Below, in pieces: positions 44,860 to 56,623 of a DNA stretch of 64,000 nt. Source of the DNA: Manihot esculenta (taxonomy: Eukaryota > Streptophyta > Magnoliopsida > Malpighiales > Euphorbiaceae); contig NC_035168.2 of assembly GCF_001659605.2 (NCBI RefSeq), forward strand, positions 15,004,146 through 15,068,145, in the 5' to 3' direction. The translations under genes and the position numbers were made by a program. The notes beneath the pieces were generated by a model. The model did not search any database and was not told the DNA's origin. It saw only the letters and a list, made by a program, of their open reading frames with translations. Positions within the stretch are counted from its first letter, which is position 1, and each line of letters begins with the position of its first letter.

Positions 44860-45290
44860 TGAGAAAAATTATTATAAAAATAAATAAATAAAATTTTAAA
44901 AAAATATGAGAAAATGTGAGAGAATGGAAGAAAATTAAAAAAAAAAGAGAAAATAAGAAAAAAGAAAATAGAAGAAAACTATTGTAGAAAAATAAAGATT
45001 AAATGAGAAAAATGAAAAAATTAAAGAAAATGAAAAAAATAACAAAAAAATGAAGAAAAATGGAAGAGAAAATTGAAGAAAATAAAAGAAAATGAAAGAA
45101 AAAGTAAGATAACATGAGAGAAAAGGAAATAAGTTAATGAGAAGGGAAAATGATAGAAAATAGATAAGAAAATTAGGAAAATAAAAAAAATAAGGAAAAG
45201 GAGAATAAGAGAAAATAAGAGAAAAGGAAAGAAAAAATTATGTAAAAAATAATTAATTTAGAGAAAAGAAAATAAGATGAGAAGAAATTA
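44860..45290 (+). repeat. Long A/G-rich (GAAAA-type) tract
   Basis: About 430 bp made almost wholly of purines on the plus strand, with degenerate GAAAA/GAGAAAAT units and very few C. It sits just upstream of the candidate LTR of element I. Low-complexity; no coding potential. Confidence 0.85.
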
Positions 45291-45338
45291 TATGGAACAA
45301 TTAGTTTTGAATTTATTTGGATCGAGTCTAATTTTTGC

Positions 45339-45696
45339 TGTCAATGTCTAATGGAGACCCGAAATCCACAATAGTTTTTCGGAAAAGAAATTTCAAAATA
45401 TATGACTTTCAAAAATATGACGAGGATCAAAGGTCTCGTCACAAAGTTCAAAGTAAAAATTCTACCGTTTAAGGAGTTAATTTTACATTTTAATTATTTT
45501 TTTAGATATTTTTATAATTTTACATATTAAGTTTTTTCTATTATAAATAGTTTTCCCTTGGCTATTTGAGACACTTTTCAATCTTTCAAGAGTTTTAATA
45601 AGACTTTTTGGCTTCTAGTCTCTCATTTCTATTATTTCGTCTTAGCCAAACGTTATTAGTTCAAACTCTTGATAGAGTCTAATTAGTCCTATATCA
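45339..45696 (+). repeat. Candidate 5' LTR of element I
   Basis: The right end (CCTATATCA, 45696) is supported by the primer site 3 nt later. The left end at TGTCAATGTC (45339) is a guess from the TG...CA rule and the CCCGAAATCC phrase common in CRM/Galadriel LTRs. There is no second copy in the window to confirm length. Confidence 0.4.
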
Positions 45697-45719
45697 TATT
45701 GGTATCAGAGCGAAACTCG

Positions 45720-46709
45720 TCCATAGCAGACAATCAAGAGGCACAAATTGATGCAATTGAGGCATCATTGGCATAATTGAGGGAGATGATCGGATAGTTA
45801 GCCCTACAATAGGGAATCCACAAACCCGCTGCAGCTGAACGCCCCCAGCCAGTTTCAAATCCTATAGTTGCCAATCTTGTGCCTGCAAATCCCCAACAGA
45901 ATTATTAGGAAGGTTACAAGATAAAAATAGACCTTCAAAACTTTTCTAGTTCGTTAGATGTAGAATATGTTCTTGATTAGTTGGCGGAGGTTTAACGTTT
46001 CTTCAAAGTTATGAACGTGGAAGAGAATCGAAAGGTTTCGATTGTGGCCTATAAATTAAAAGGGGGTGCAGCAGTCTGGTAGAATTTGGTTCAAAACGAA
46101 CGCTATTAGAGGAGGCTGGAACCCATACAAAACTGGGTATTGATGAAGTAGATGATTGAATAGCGATTCTTGCCTAGTGATCACGCTCAAATTTTATATA
46201 ATCAGTATCATGATTGTGTACAAGGGAATCGAAGGGTGGATGAATATATCGAAAGTTTTTGAGATTGCAAGTGAGCTGTGAAAACTGTGAGAATGAAGTC
46301 CAACAGGTTGCTCATTATCAGAGGGGCCTGAATTACGAAATTCGTTGTATGATAGGAGTAGCTACGATTTTCACTTTGGCATGTGCCATTGAGATGGAAA
46401 AAAGGGCAGAAGAGTGTGTTGATTGGCTGCCTCGACATCGATATAACCGGAATTTTAATTACAGAAATTCTAGTTCGACAGAAACTCAGCAGTATAAAGG
46501 CAATTACAGTGGGCAACCTTCTAAGGTTGTAAATTCTAGCAATCCTTAGAATACTATGGAAGAAAGTAGAGGCAGTAAGAGAAAAGCAATTGCTACTACA
46601 GCAGACAAAGGAGGTAAAATCAATCCTTATCAGAAGTCAATGGGAGACATATGTTACTACTGCAGGCACCCTAGTCATCGATCGAATAATTTTTTAGAAT
46701 GTAGAGAAG
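45720..46709 (+). pseudogene. Gag remnant of element I, 5' part
   Basis: Recognisable capsid-type sequence in changing frames: VSIVAYKLKGGAAVWW, FLPSDHAQILYNQYHDC, RRVDEYIESF. Next come VDWLPRHRYNRN, a basic linker and a degenerate zinc knuckle CYYCRHPSHRSNNFLEC. In-frame stops occur near 46107, 46153 and 46259. The frame runs up to REAN at the CTAAT target site and would continue at 59333 with NDRRQVN. Confidence 0.8.
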
Positions 46710-46714
46710 CTAAT
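46710..46714. repeat. Left target-site duplication of the H array (CTAAT)
   Basis: CTAAT precedes the first H LTR and recurs at 59328-59332 after the third, with the host gag frame of element I resuming beyond it. One duplication bounds the whole three-LTR array. Confidence 0.93.
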
Positions 46715-49397
46715 TCTAACGACCCGGAAACCGATACCCCTCTGTAACGGCCCGAACCGCCACCGGCGCTAGGATCCAGATCGGCTTAAGGCCGCCGGGA
46801 CCCGTAGCAAGCCAAACATACCTCCTATCACCTGGTCAAATCCCATACATGAACAAAACTTTAACATAAAAACTGAAACATATGATGTATAAACCGAGCT
46901 TGTCCTGTATGCAACATAACTGGAAACATAAAGAAACCCCCTTTATTCTAGAGCCCTCAAAACTCTAGCCGGGTCAACATAACATACATCAAGCCGGAGT
47001 CACATCCAAAGAACTAGAACCTAACCTGTGCATGCATCAAACCACAAACATAAGACCTCTACTAGGGTCCTCATCATAAACCATAACGTGGTAAACAACA
47101 CATGCCACAAGATCAGTTCAACACAACTCAACATCTAAACATTACATACATCATGTATTGAACAGGGACTAACCAAGTCTTAGGGCCAAGCACAGTACTA
47201 ATCTATGAACATAACTCTGCTCTACTTTACATTACATTCTCTTACAAAGCATTATCTCAATATACATGTCCACACTAAAAGTACTAAGCTAATACTATTA
47301 CATAAGCAAAACCTTTTCTCTTGATACTTCCCGATCAACCTCAAACCTGCAACACTGGGGTTAGGGGAGAGGGGTGAGCTAAAAAGCCCAGTGAGTAGAA
47401 ACATAGAAAACAGTTCATTAATTACATGCTCTCATGAAATGCGTCAGAACACAAAGAAATCACATAACTGTATCTGGTCCATCTCGGGGCTCATGCAGAT
47501 AAATATTCCCCACGGATTGTTTTTGAGAGTTCCTTTTTGCTAGCATCCTTTACTCTCAAGGATCGGACATGACCTCAAAATTCCCTCTGTCGGTGCCCGG
47601 CTCCCCCAAAGGAGCTCACACAGGACTTTCACATACATGACGGGGTACCTAGTCCACAGAGAGCTCACAGTGACTTTCCTATATGTACTTGTCCGGCTCT
47701 CAGAGGACTTACCCAAGACTCCATGACAGAAATGGGCTATTGAAGTCGCCTTGGTCCAAACCTCCTGAATCAACATCAAATAATGCAATGCGCCATATTC
47801 GTGAAACTAGTGCAATCAATCCTATTACATGTAATCATGATGCATGAACATGCTTTAGGCATTAGATTTCGTACATAAAAGATTAAGTTTAGTTCTACTC
47901 ACCTCCTGGCAGACGCTGACTGACTCTGCAACTGCTAGCACTACTGGCCTCCTCGGTCCCTCGGGTCCGATCCTACACAGGTGGACTTGAATGAGGTGCC
48001 AAACACACTCTAAACAACTCATAAACAACTCCCCAAAAACCCTCTAAAACATCACTTAAACATGCATAGAAAACAACCTTGAAAAGGCTGGACAGGGCAC
48101 TTTCGGCTGCACCTTCGGCGGCCGAACCCTCCCTCCAGAGACGAAACTCGGGCACCTTCGGCGGCACCTTCGGCGGCCGAAAGTCCCACTCCAGAGACGA
48201 AAGTCAGGCACTTTCGGCGGCCGAATCCTTCCTTCGGCGGCCGAAAGTCTGCTTTCAAGCCAAACTCAACTTTCGGGGGCAAGGTTAGGCGGCCAAACCA
48301 TGCATCCAAAGGCAGGTTCGGCGGCCGAAGCCACTTTCGGCGGCCGAACCTGAGTTCTTCCCAGAAGGGCAGAACTCAGCTTCACATGCATTCAAGCCTC
48401 CCAAACCTTCCAAACACCCCAAAACAAGCACCCAAACTTACCAAAACATGCATAAACCCTTAACCATGCACAAAGGAGCTTAACAACTTGATTAAAATCC
48501 AAAACAACATCAAAACATACATAGATAGTTTATGACCCACATAGGCCAAAACCATCAAAACAACCCAAATCCTTACATACTCTTTCCCAATCATGCATAC
48601 TCACTCCCACAAGCATAAAGGAGCATAAACTAACATACTCTCCTCAACACAAACATCACATAACATACATTGGGCATAAAACCCACATAAACCTAAACAT
48701 GCATATCTACCCATACTCAACCATCAAAACCTTCATAAAACTTCAAAAGACACTAGGAAAGCAAAGATCTACACTTACCTTTTGAAGATCGAGGGCTGGT
48801 GCGACCCAAAGCTTGAGGTGTGGAGAATCCAAGCCCCAAAAGCTCCAAGCTCTCCAAACCTTGATCCAAGCTTTAAAACTCTTCAAAATAGCCATAAAAC
48901 TCATGAAAACATGAAGGAGATGAAGAAAGAACATGAAAACGGCCAAGGGAGGACAAAAACTCACCTGAGCTCGAGAAAGGGGAGAAAACTCTCATATTTC
49001 TGATCTGAGGGCCATTTATAGGTGGCCTGGTCAGAGACCTTCGGCAGCCTAACATGCCCCCTAAACTCATGCATGTTCGGCGGCCGAACTTGACTTTCAG
49101 CGGCTGAACCTTGGCTCGTTCAAACAAGACTTTCGGAGGCCAAAAGCGCTCCCGAAGCCTTTCCATGTTTGGCGGCCGAACTTCACTTTCGGCGGCCGAA
49201 CCTGGCAAACGCCTCCTTGATCTTTTCTTTTCAAAACTCAAATCATTTTCATTTAAAACCATGAAATCATGTGAAAACATTTTAGAAAACACATTTCACC
49301 CTTCTAGACGCCTCTGGCATCTTCAGAAATTCCAGATTCCAACGGAGATTCCGCCGGAGGTAGGGATTCCGATGCCGGAATCTAGCCGGGCATTACA
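46715..49397 (-). repeat. H array LTR 1 (3' LTR in sense)
   Basis: 2683 bp. Sense start TGTAATGCCCGGC at 49397, sense end GGTTTCCGGGTCGTTAGA at 46715. U3 palindromes at 49077-49203, TATA near 49014-49022, downstream palindrome array at 48100-48350, TTGCAG acceptor near 47349. Confidence 0.92.
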
Positions 49398-50538
49398 TTC
49401 TTCCCCCCTTTAAGAACATTCGTCCCCGAATGTTCCACAAACAAACAGGCATAAGACATAACATCAATCATACATAAACATGCAAGCAAACAAGCAAGCA
49501 AAACCTAAAAATCTCTCTCCTGAAAGAGAGACACGGGCACTGCTGGAGTAAAAACTCCTGGGTCTTCTGGGCACACCTTTCCCAAAAGAAACACCTTAAC
49601 AATACCCAACCTTCTCCTGAAACCCAACACGCTTCCACTGCGCTTCTTTGATCCTTACTCTTCTCTCTTCATCTTTACTGACTGGCTTCTTCTTACTGCT
49701 AACCCAACACTAACTCTAACTCTCACAGGTAGTACCCGGATTTCAGATCTATCTTGGAAAACAATCAGCTTCTACTAACTGTTCCAATAAATCATCCATC
49801 CTGCGCGGGAATACCTGCCCTTGGTAGTGACCTTGGTCAACTGCTTACAGTCGTTACAAAGTCTCAGGGATTCGTCCTTCTTTTCCCACAACCACACCGG
49901 AACGATCCAGGGTGAGGTACTAGGTCGGATAAAACCCCTTGTCTACCAAGTCTCGCCCCTACTCTGACTACTACCTCTCTCTATGTAGGCGCCATCCCGT
50001 AGGGAAGGAAAGAAATGGTTCTGGATCCAGACACCACTCCTACTCCAAGCTCTAACCCCCTGACAGATGGTAAACCTGACAACTCGCCTGCGAAGACATC
50101 TAAGAACTCTCTCTAACAACTGGCATCGAGGCTGGTTCCCCGACCTGACTGCTAAACTCTCAACAAGAACTCGAACCCTCTGACAACCCCTCCTATGCAC
50201 CCTACGAGCCTGACAAGCCGACATCAAACCTCTAGGCATCCCTACTGTGTCCCCTCAGAAGACTATCTCTGACCCATCCTGTCCTTTGAACTTGACTACC
50301 TTGTCTCTACAGACCAAGATAGCACCACGAGCAGAAACCAATCCATCCCTCGATTGACGTCCAGACAGTCAAGTCTAGGACCTCAAAATCAAGTGGAAGG
50401 CATCTACCCTCAACTGACACAGAACTGAACCGGCAGACTGACTCTGCCCCAGATGGATCACACGTGAGTCTACTGACCCAAAGAGAACACTCTAGCCCAA
50501 AAGCTATCAACTCAACCTCTCAACGGCTCCTAGAGCAA
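49398..50538 (-). pseudogene. 3' untranslated region and pol remnant, H internal copy 1
   Basis: Polypurine tract and stem-loop (49414-49435, arms GAACATTCG / CGAATGTTC) lie next to LTR 1. An RT remnant at about 49725-49945 shows fragments of the LNKVTT and SKIDLKSGY regions, out of frame. A protease-proximal remnant is at 50140-50530. RNase H, integrase and chromodomain are absent. The layout matches element B. Confidence 0.8.
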
Positions 50539-51378
50539 CTAAAGAAAGAGAAAAACACTGGGGTTCACAAAAATATACACATCAGAACTTTCAAAAGTGA
50601 GCGTACCTGACACCACCATGTTCGATGTGTTTGCCTCCTGCTGAGCTTGGGTGAAGATCCGAGCTGGAGCTGACGGACCTTCTCCACGGAAACCTGAGGA
50701 ATGAGGGGCTAACCCTCTTCCTCTGCCTCGACCACCAACCTGAAACATGGTTGGAGCTACTGGCTGAGCTGTTCTACCTGAAGTTGCCTGCTGAGACTGT
50801 GCCAACCAGGGCGCAGTGGGACACTCACGTGCTATGTGCCCCTCCTGTCCACACCTGAAACATAGATTAGTCCCATAACGGCAGACTCCCTTGTGCGGCC
50901 TTCCGCACCTCAAGCATCTTGAACTGCCTGAGCCAGAGCTTGAACCACCAAAACCCAGACTAGCCTTCAGATTCTTCCAAAACTTCTTCTTCGACCTTCT
51001 GAGGCCTCTGCCCCACTTCTTACTCTTCGTGGAGGCTGAACTCAAAGTGGAGGGATCAATCCCTCCTGAACCTGAAATCCTAGAATCCTGAGTCTGAGCA
51101 TGCTCCTGAGAATCTCCCATGCCTTCCTCTAGCACTCTGATTCCCAAACTGACATCCCTTCTCTGAACATCCAACTCCACTTCCCTCATACTAGCTGACA
51201 TCCTCCTTGGAGCCATTCCTTCTTTGCTTACATCAAAAGACCTTCCAGGGTCCCTTGATGTTCCCCATCTGCTAACTCCCCACGACTGCGCTCTTGGCAA
51301 AGCAGGGGGAAAGGTATCCAAACCTTCCCTCTCAGATGGAACTCCAGTCGATTCCACAAATCGACGAGCACCTCGCAT
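50539..51378 (-). CDS. gag: Capsid-less Gag of H, internal copy 1 (279 aa, open)
   Basis: Start at MRGARRFVESTGVPSE (51378), after the acceptor-like TTGTTCTTCAG. The N-terminus (about 105 residues, to EGMGDSQEHAQ) aligns with the A Gag. The Pro/Tyr-rich linker and capsid are missing, and sequence resumes at DSRISGSGGIDPSTLSSAS. A basic segment (KKWGRGLRRSKKKFWKNLK) follows, then knuckles CLRCGRPHKGVC and CFRCGQEGHIAREC, a Gly/Arg segment (GGRGRGRG), and ARIFTQAQQEANTSN. It stops at the degraded protease site (NPSVFLFL, where A has DPGASHSF). The same joint as in element B indicates common descent. It probably binds RNA through the knuckles; particle formation would need another Gag. Confidence 0.82.
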   Translation of the reverse strand: MRGARRFVESTGVPSEREGLDTFPPALPRAQSWGVSRWGTSRDPGRSFDVSKEGMAPRRMSASMREVELDVQRRDVSLGIRVLEEGMGDSQEHAQTQDSRISGSGGIDPSTLSSASTKSKKWGRGLRRSKKKFWKNLKASLGFGGSSSGSGSSRCLRCGRPHKGVCRYGTNLCFRCGQEGHIARECPTAPWLAQSQQATSGRTAQPVAPTMFQVGGRGRGRGLAPHSSGFRGEGPSAPARIFTQAQQEANTSNMVVSGTLTFESSDVYIFVNPSVFLFL

Positions 51379-51668
51379 TCTGGCTCCTCTGAAGAACAAC
51401 ACACAAGCATACAATCAATCATTAGCATCATACGGTTCATATGAAAACACATGAACCCACAACATACATAGCATATCATACATAACATATCATTAATGCA
51501 CATGCATAAAATCATGGCATTCCACATCATCAATCAAGACAGGACTCAACATCCTATCCTAGTGGACATGATTCTACCTATTGTGCTTGCCCTCCTATGA
51601 CTTCTAAGCCAACCTCTTTCCGATGTGCAACACACCGTACTCTCGAGGCCCAAAGCTCTGATACTATC
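51379..51668 (-). promoter_or_regulatory. Leader and primer site, H internal copy 1
   Basis: Primer site (rc at 51655-51666) carries one change (GATACTA for GATACCA), 2 nt from LTR 2. The leader is non-coding and ends in an acceptor-like TTCTTCAG before the Gag ATG. Confidence 0.8.
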
Positions 51669-54352
51669 TCTAACGACCCGAAAACCGATACCCCTCTGTA
51701 ACGGCCCGAACCGCCACCGGCGCTAGGATCCAGATCGGCTTAAGGCCGCCGGGACCCGTAGCAAGCCAAACATACCTCCTATCACCTGGTCAAATCCCAT
51801 ACATGAACAAAACTTTAACATAAAAACTGAAACATATGATGTATAAACCGAGCTTGTCCTGTATGCAACATAACTGGAAACATAAAGAAACCCCCTTTAT
51901 TCTAGAGCCCTCAAAACTCTAGCCGGGTCAACATAACATACATCAAGCCGGAGTCACATCCAAAGAACTAGAACCTAACCTGTGCATGCATCAAACCACA
52001 AACATAAGACCTCTACTAGGGTCCTCATCATAAACCATAACGTGGTAAACAACACATGCCACAAGATCAGTTCAACACAACTCAACATCTAAACATTACA
52101 TACATCATGTATTGAACAGGGACTAACCAAGTCTTAGGGCCAAGCACAGTACTAATCCATGAACATAACTCTGCTCTACTTTACATTACATTCTCTTACA
52201 AAGCATTATCTCAATATACATGTCCACACTAAAAGTACTAAGATAATACTATTACATAAGCAAAACCTTTTCTCTTGATACTTCCCAATCAACCTCAAAC
52301 CTGCAACACTGGGGTTAGGGGAGAGGGGTGAGCTAAAAAGCCCAGTGAGTAGAAACATAGAAAACAGTTCATTAATTACATGCTCTCATGAAATGCGTCA
52401 GAACACAAAGAAATCACATAACTGTATCTGGTCCGTCTCGGGGCTCATGCAGATAAATATTCCCCACGGATTGTTTTTGAGAGTTCCTTTTTGCTAGCAT
52501 CCTTTACTCTCAAGGATCGGACATGACCTCAAAATTCCCTCTGTCGGTGCCCGGCTCCCCCAAAGGAGCTCACACAGGACTTTCACATACATGACGGGGT
52601 ACCTAGTCCACAGAGAGCTCACAGTGACTTTCCTATATGTACTTGTCCGGCTCTCAGAGGACTTACCCAAGACTCCATGACAGAAATGGGCTATTGAAGT
52701 CGCCTTGGTCCAAACCTCCTGAATCAACATCAAATAATGCAATGCGCCATATTCGTGAAACTAGTGCAATCAATCCTATTACATGTAATCATGATGCATG
52801 AACATGCTTTAGGCATTAGATTTCGTACATAAAAGATTAAGTTTAGTTCTACTCACCTCCTGGCAGACGCTGACTGACTCTGCAACTGCTAGCACTACTG
52901 GCCTCCTCGGTCCCTCGGGTCCGATCCTACACAGCTGGACTCGAATGAGGTGCCAAACACACTCTAAACAACTCATAAACAACTCCCCAAAAACCCTCTA
53001 AAACATCACTTAAACATGCATAGAAAACAACCTTGAAAAGGCTGGACAGGGCACTTTCGGCGGCACCTTCGGCGGCCGAACCCTCCCTCCAGAGACGAAA
53101 CTCGGGCACCTTCGGCGGCACCTTCGGCGGCCGAAAGTCCCATTCCAGAGACGAAAGTCAGGCACTTTCGGCGGCCGAATCCTTCCTTCGGCGGCCGAAA
53201 GTCTGCTTTCAAGCCAAACTCAACTTTCGGGGGCAAGGTTAGGCGGCCAAACAATGCATCCAAAAGCAGGTTCGGCGGCTGAAGCCACTTTCGGCGGCCG
53301 AACCTGAGTTCTTCCCAGAAGGGCAGAACTCAGCTTCACATGCATTCAAGCCTCCCAAACCTTCCAAACTCCCCAAAACAAGCACCCAAACTTTACCAAA
53401 ACATGCATAAACCCTTAACCATGCACAAAGGAGCTTAACAACTTGATTAAACTCCAAAACAACATCAAAACATACATAGATAGTTTATGATCCACATAGG
53501 CCAAAACTATCAAAACAACCCAAATCCTTACATACTCTTTCCCTATCATGCATACTCACTCCCACAAGCATAAAGGAGCATAAACTAACATACTCTCCTC
53601 AACACAAACATCACATAACATACATTGGGCATAAAACCCACATAAACCTAAACATGCATATCTACCCATACTCAACCATCAAAACCTTCATAAAACTTCA
53701 AAAGACACTAGGAAAGCAAAGATCTACACTTACCTCTTGAAGATCGAGGGCTGGTGCGACCCAAAGCTTGAGGTGTGGAGAATCCAAGCCCCAAAAGCTC
53801 CAAGCTCTCCAAACCTTGATCCAAGCTTTAAAACTCTTCAAAATAGCCATAAAACTCATGAAAACATGAAGGAGATGAAGAAAGAACATGAAAACGGCCA
53901 AGGGAGGACAAAAACTCACCTGAGCTCGAGAAAAGGGAGAAAACTCTCCCATTTCCGATCTGAGGGCCATTTATAGGTGGCCTGGTCAGAGACCTTCGGC
54001 AGCCTAACATGCCCCCTAAACTCATGTATGTTCGGCGGCCGAACTTGACTTTCAGCGGCCGAACCTTGGCTCGTTCAAACAAGACTTTCGGAGGCCAAAA
54101 GCGCTCCCGAAGCCTTTCCATGTTCGGCGGCCGAACTTCACTTTCGGCGGCCGAACCTGGCAAACGCCTCCTTGATCTTTTCTTTTCAAAACTCAAATCA
54201 TTTTCATTTAAAACCATGAAATCATGTGAAAACATTTTAGAAAACACATTTTACCCCTCTAGACGCCTCTGGCATCTTCAGAAATTCCAGATTCCAACGG
54301 AGATTCCGCCGGAGGTAGGGATTCCGATGCCGGAATCTAGCTGGGTATTACA
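51669..54352 (-). repeat. H array LTR 2 (shared middle LTR)
   Basis: 2684 bp. It serves as the 5' LTR of copy 1 and the 3' LTR of copy 2. Differs from LTR 1 by scattered substitutions. U3 palindromes at 54030-54160; downstream array at 53055-53305. Confidence 0.92.
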
Positions 54353-55493
54353 TTCTTCCCCCCTTTAAGAACATTCGTCCCCGAATGTTCCACAAACAAA
54401 CAGGCATAAAACATAACATCAATCATACATAAACATGCAAGCAAACAAGCAAGCAAAACCTAAAAATCTCTCTCCTGAAAGAGAGACACGGGCACTGCTG
54501 GAGTAAAAACTCCTGGGTCTTCTGGGCACACCTTTCCCAAAAGAAACACCTTAACAATACCCAACCTTCTCCTGAAACCCAACACGCTTCCACTGCGCTT
54601 CTCTGATCCTTACTCTTCTCTCTTCATCTTTACTGACTGGCTTCTTCTTACTGCTAACCCAACACTAACTCTAACTCTCACAGGTAGTACCCGGATTTCA
54701 GATCTATCTTGCAAAACAATCAGCTTCTACTAACTGTTCCAATAAATCATCCATCCTGCGCGGGAATACCTGCCCTTGGTAGTGACCTTGGTCAACTGCT
54801 TACAGTCGTTACAAAGTCTCAGAGATTCGTCCTTCTTTTCCCACAACCACACCGGAACGATCCAGGGTGAGGTACTAGGTCGGATAAAACCCCTTGTCTA
54901 CCAAGTCTCGCCCCTACTCTGACTACTACCTCTCTCTATGCAGGCGCCATCCCGTAGAGAAGGAAAGAAATAGTTCTGGATCCAGACACCACTCCTACTC
55001 CAAGCTCTAACCCCCTGACAGATGGTAAACCTGACAACTCGCCTGCGAAGACATCTAAGAACTCTCTCTAACAACTGGCATCGAGGCTGGTTCCCCGACC
55101 TGACTGCTAAACTCTCAACAAGAACTCGAACCCTCTGACAACTCCTCCTATGTACCCTACGAGCCTGACAAGCCGACATCAAACCTCTAGGCATCCCTAC
55201 TATGTCCCCTCAGAAGACTGTCTCTGACCCATCCTGTCCTCTGAACTTGACTACCTTGTCTCTACAGACCAAGATAGCACCACGAGCAGAAACCAATCCA
55301 TCCCTCGATTGACGTCCAGACAGTCAAGTCTAGGACCTCAAAATCAAGTGGAAGGCATCTACCCTCAACTGACACAGAACTGAACCGGCAGACTGACTCT
55401 GCCCCAGATGGATCACACGTGAGTCTACTGACCCAAAGAGAACACTCTAGCCCAAAAGCTATCAACTCAACCTCTCAACGGCTCCTAGAGCAA
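54353..55493 (-). pseudogene. 3' untranslated region and pol remnant, H internal copy 2
   Basis: Same content as 49398-50538 at an offset of 4955: polypurine tract, stem-loop (54369-54390), RT remnant (about 54680-54900) and protease-proximal remnant. Confidence 0.8.
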
Positions 55494-56333
55494 CTAAAGA
55501 AATAGAAAAACACTAGGGTTCACAAAAACATACACATCAGAACTTTCAAAAGTGAGCGTACCTGACACCACCATGTTCGATGTGTTTGCCTCCTGCTGAG
55601 CTTGGGTGAAGATCCGGGCTGGAGCTGACGGACCTTCTCCACGGAAACCTGAGGAATGAGGGGCTGACCCTCTTCCTCTGCCTCGACCACCAACCTGAAA
55701 CATGGTTAGAGCTACTGGCTGAGCTGTTCTACCTGAAGTTGCCTGCTAAGACTGTGCCAACCAGGGCGCAGTGGGACACTCACGTGCTATGTGCCCCTCC
55801 TGTCCGCACCTGAAACATAGATTAGTCCCATAACGGCAGACTCCCTTGTGCGGCCTTCCGCACCTCAAGCATCTTGAACTGCCTGAGCCAGAGCTTGAAC
55901 CACCAAAACCCAGACTAGCCTTCAGATTCTTCCAAAACTTCTTCTTCGACCTTCTGAGGCCTCTGCCCCACTTCTTACTCTTCGTGGAGGCTGAACTCAA
56001 AGTGGAGGGATCAATCCCTCCTAAACCTGAAATCCTAGAATTCTGAGTCTGAGCACGCTCCTAAGAATCTCCCATGCCTTCCTCTAGCACTCTGATTCCC
56101 AAACTGACATCCCTTCTCTGAACATCCAACTCCACTTCCCTCATACTAGCTAACATCCTCCTTGGAGCCATTCCTTCTCTGCTTACATCAAAAGACCTTC
56201 CAGGGTCCCTTGATGTTCCCCATCTGCTAACTCCCCATGACTGCGCTCTTGGCAAAGCAGGGGGAAAGGTATCCAAACCTTCCCTCTCAGATGGAACTCC
56301 AGTCGATTCCACAGATCGACGAGCACCTCGCAT
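55494..56333 (-). pseudogene. Capsid-less Gag of H, internal copy 2, two nonsense codons
   Basis: Aligned without gaps to the open copy at 50539-51378. Two Gln codons have become TAG, at 55746-55748 and 56061-56063; copy 1 has CAG at both places. Knuckles and the basic region are otherwise preserved. Both changes are C to T in a CAG (CHG) context. Confidence 0.88.
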
Positions 56334-56623
56334 TCTGGCTCCTCTGAAGAACAACACACAAGCATACAATCAATCATTAGCATCATACGGTTCATATTAA
56401 AACACATGAACCCACAACATACATAGCATATCATACATAACATATCATTAATGCACATGCATAAAATCATGGCATTCCACATCATCAATCAAGACAGGAC
56501 TCAACATCCTATCCTAGTGGACATGATTCTACCTATTGTGCTTGCCCTCCTATGACTTCTAAGCCAACCTCTTTCCGATGTGCAACACACCGTACTCTCG
56601 AGGCCCAAAGCTCTGATACCATC
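56334..56623 (-). promoter_or_regulatory. Leader and primer site, H internal copy 2
   Basis: Primer site (rc at 56610-56621) is the unchanged GCTCTGATACCA, 2 nt from LTR 3. Leader as in copy 1. Confidence 0.82.

Noticed and set aside
46208..46516. 102-codon minus-strand frame in element I
   Set aside because: Antisense of the decayed gag; no independent support.
47540..47788. 82-codon frame repeated three times (also 52494-52742, 57449-57697) as a conserved small protein
   Set aside because: Conserved only because the three H LTRs are recent duplicates; lies in the LTR repeat-rich intron-like part and is absent from other LTR subfamilies.
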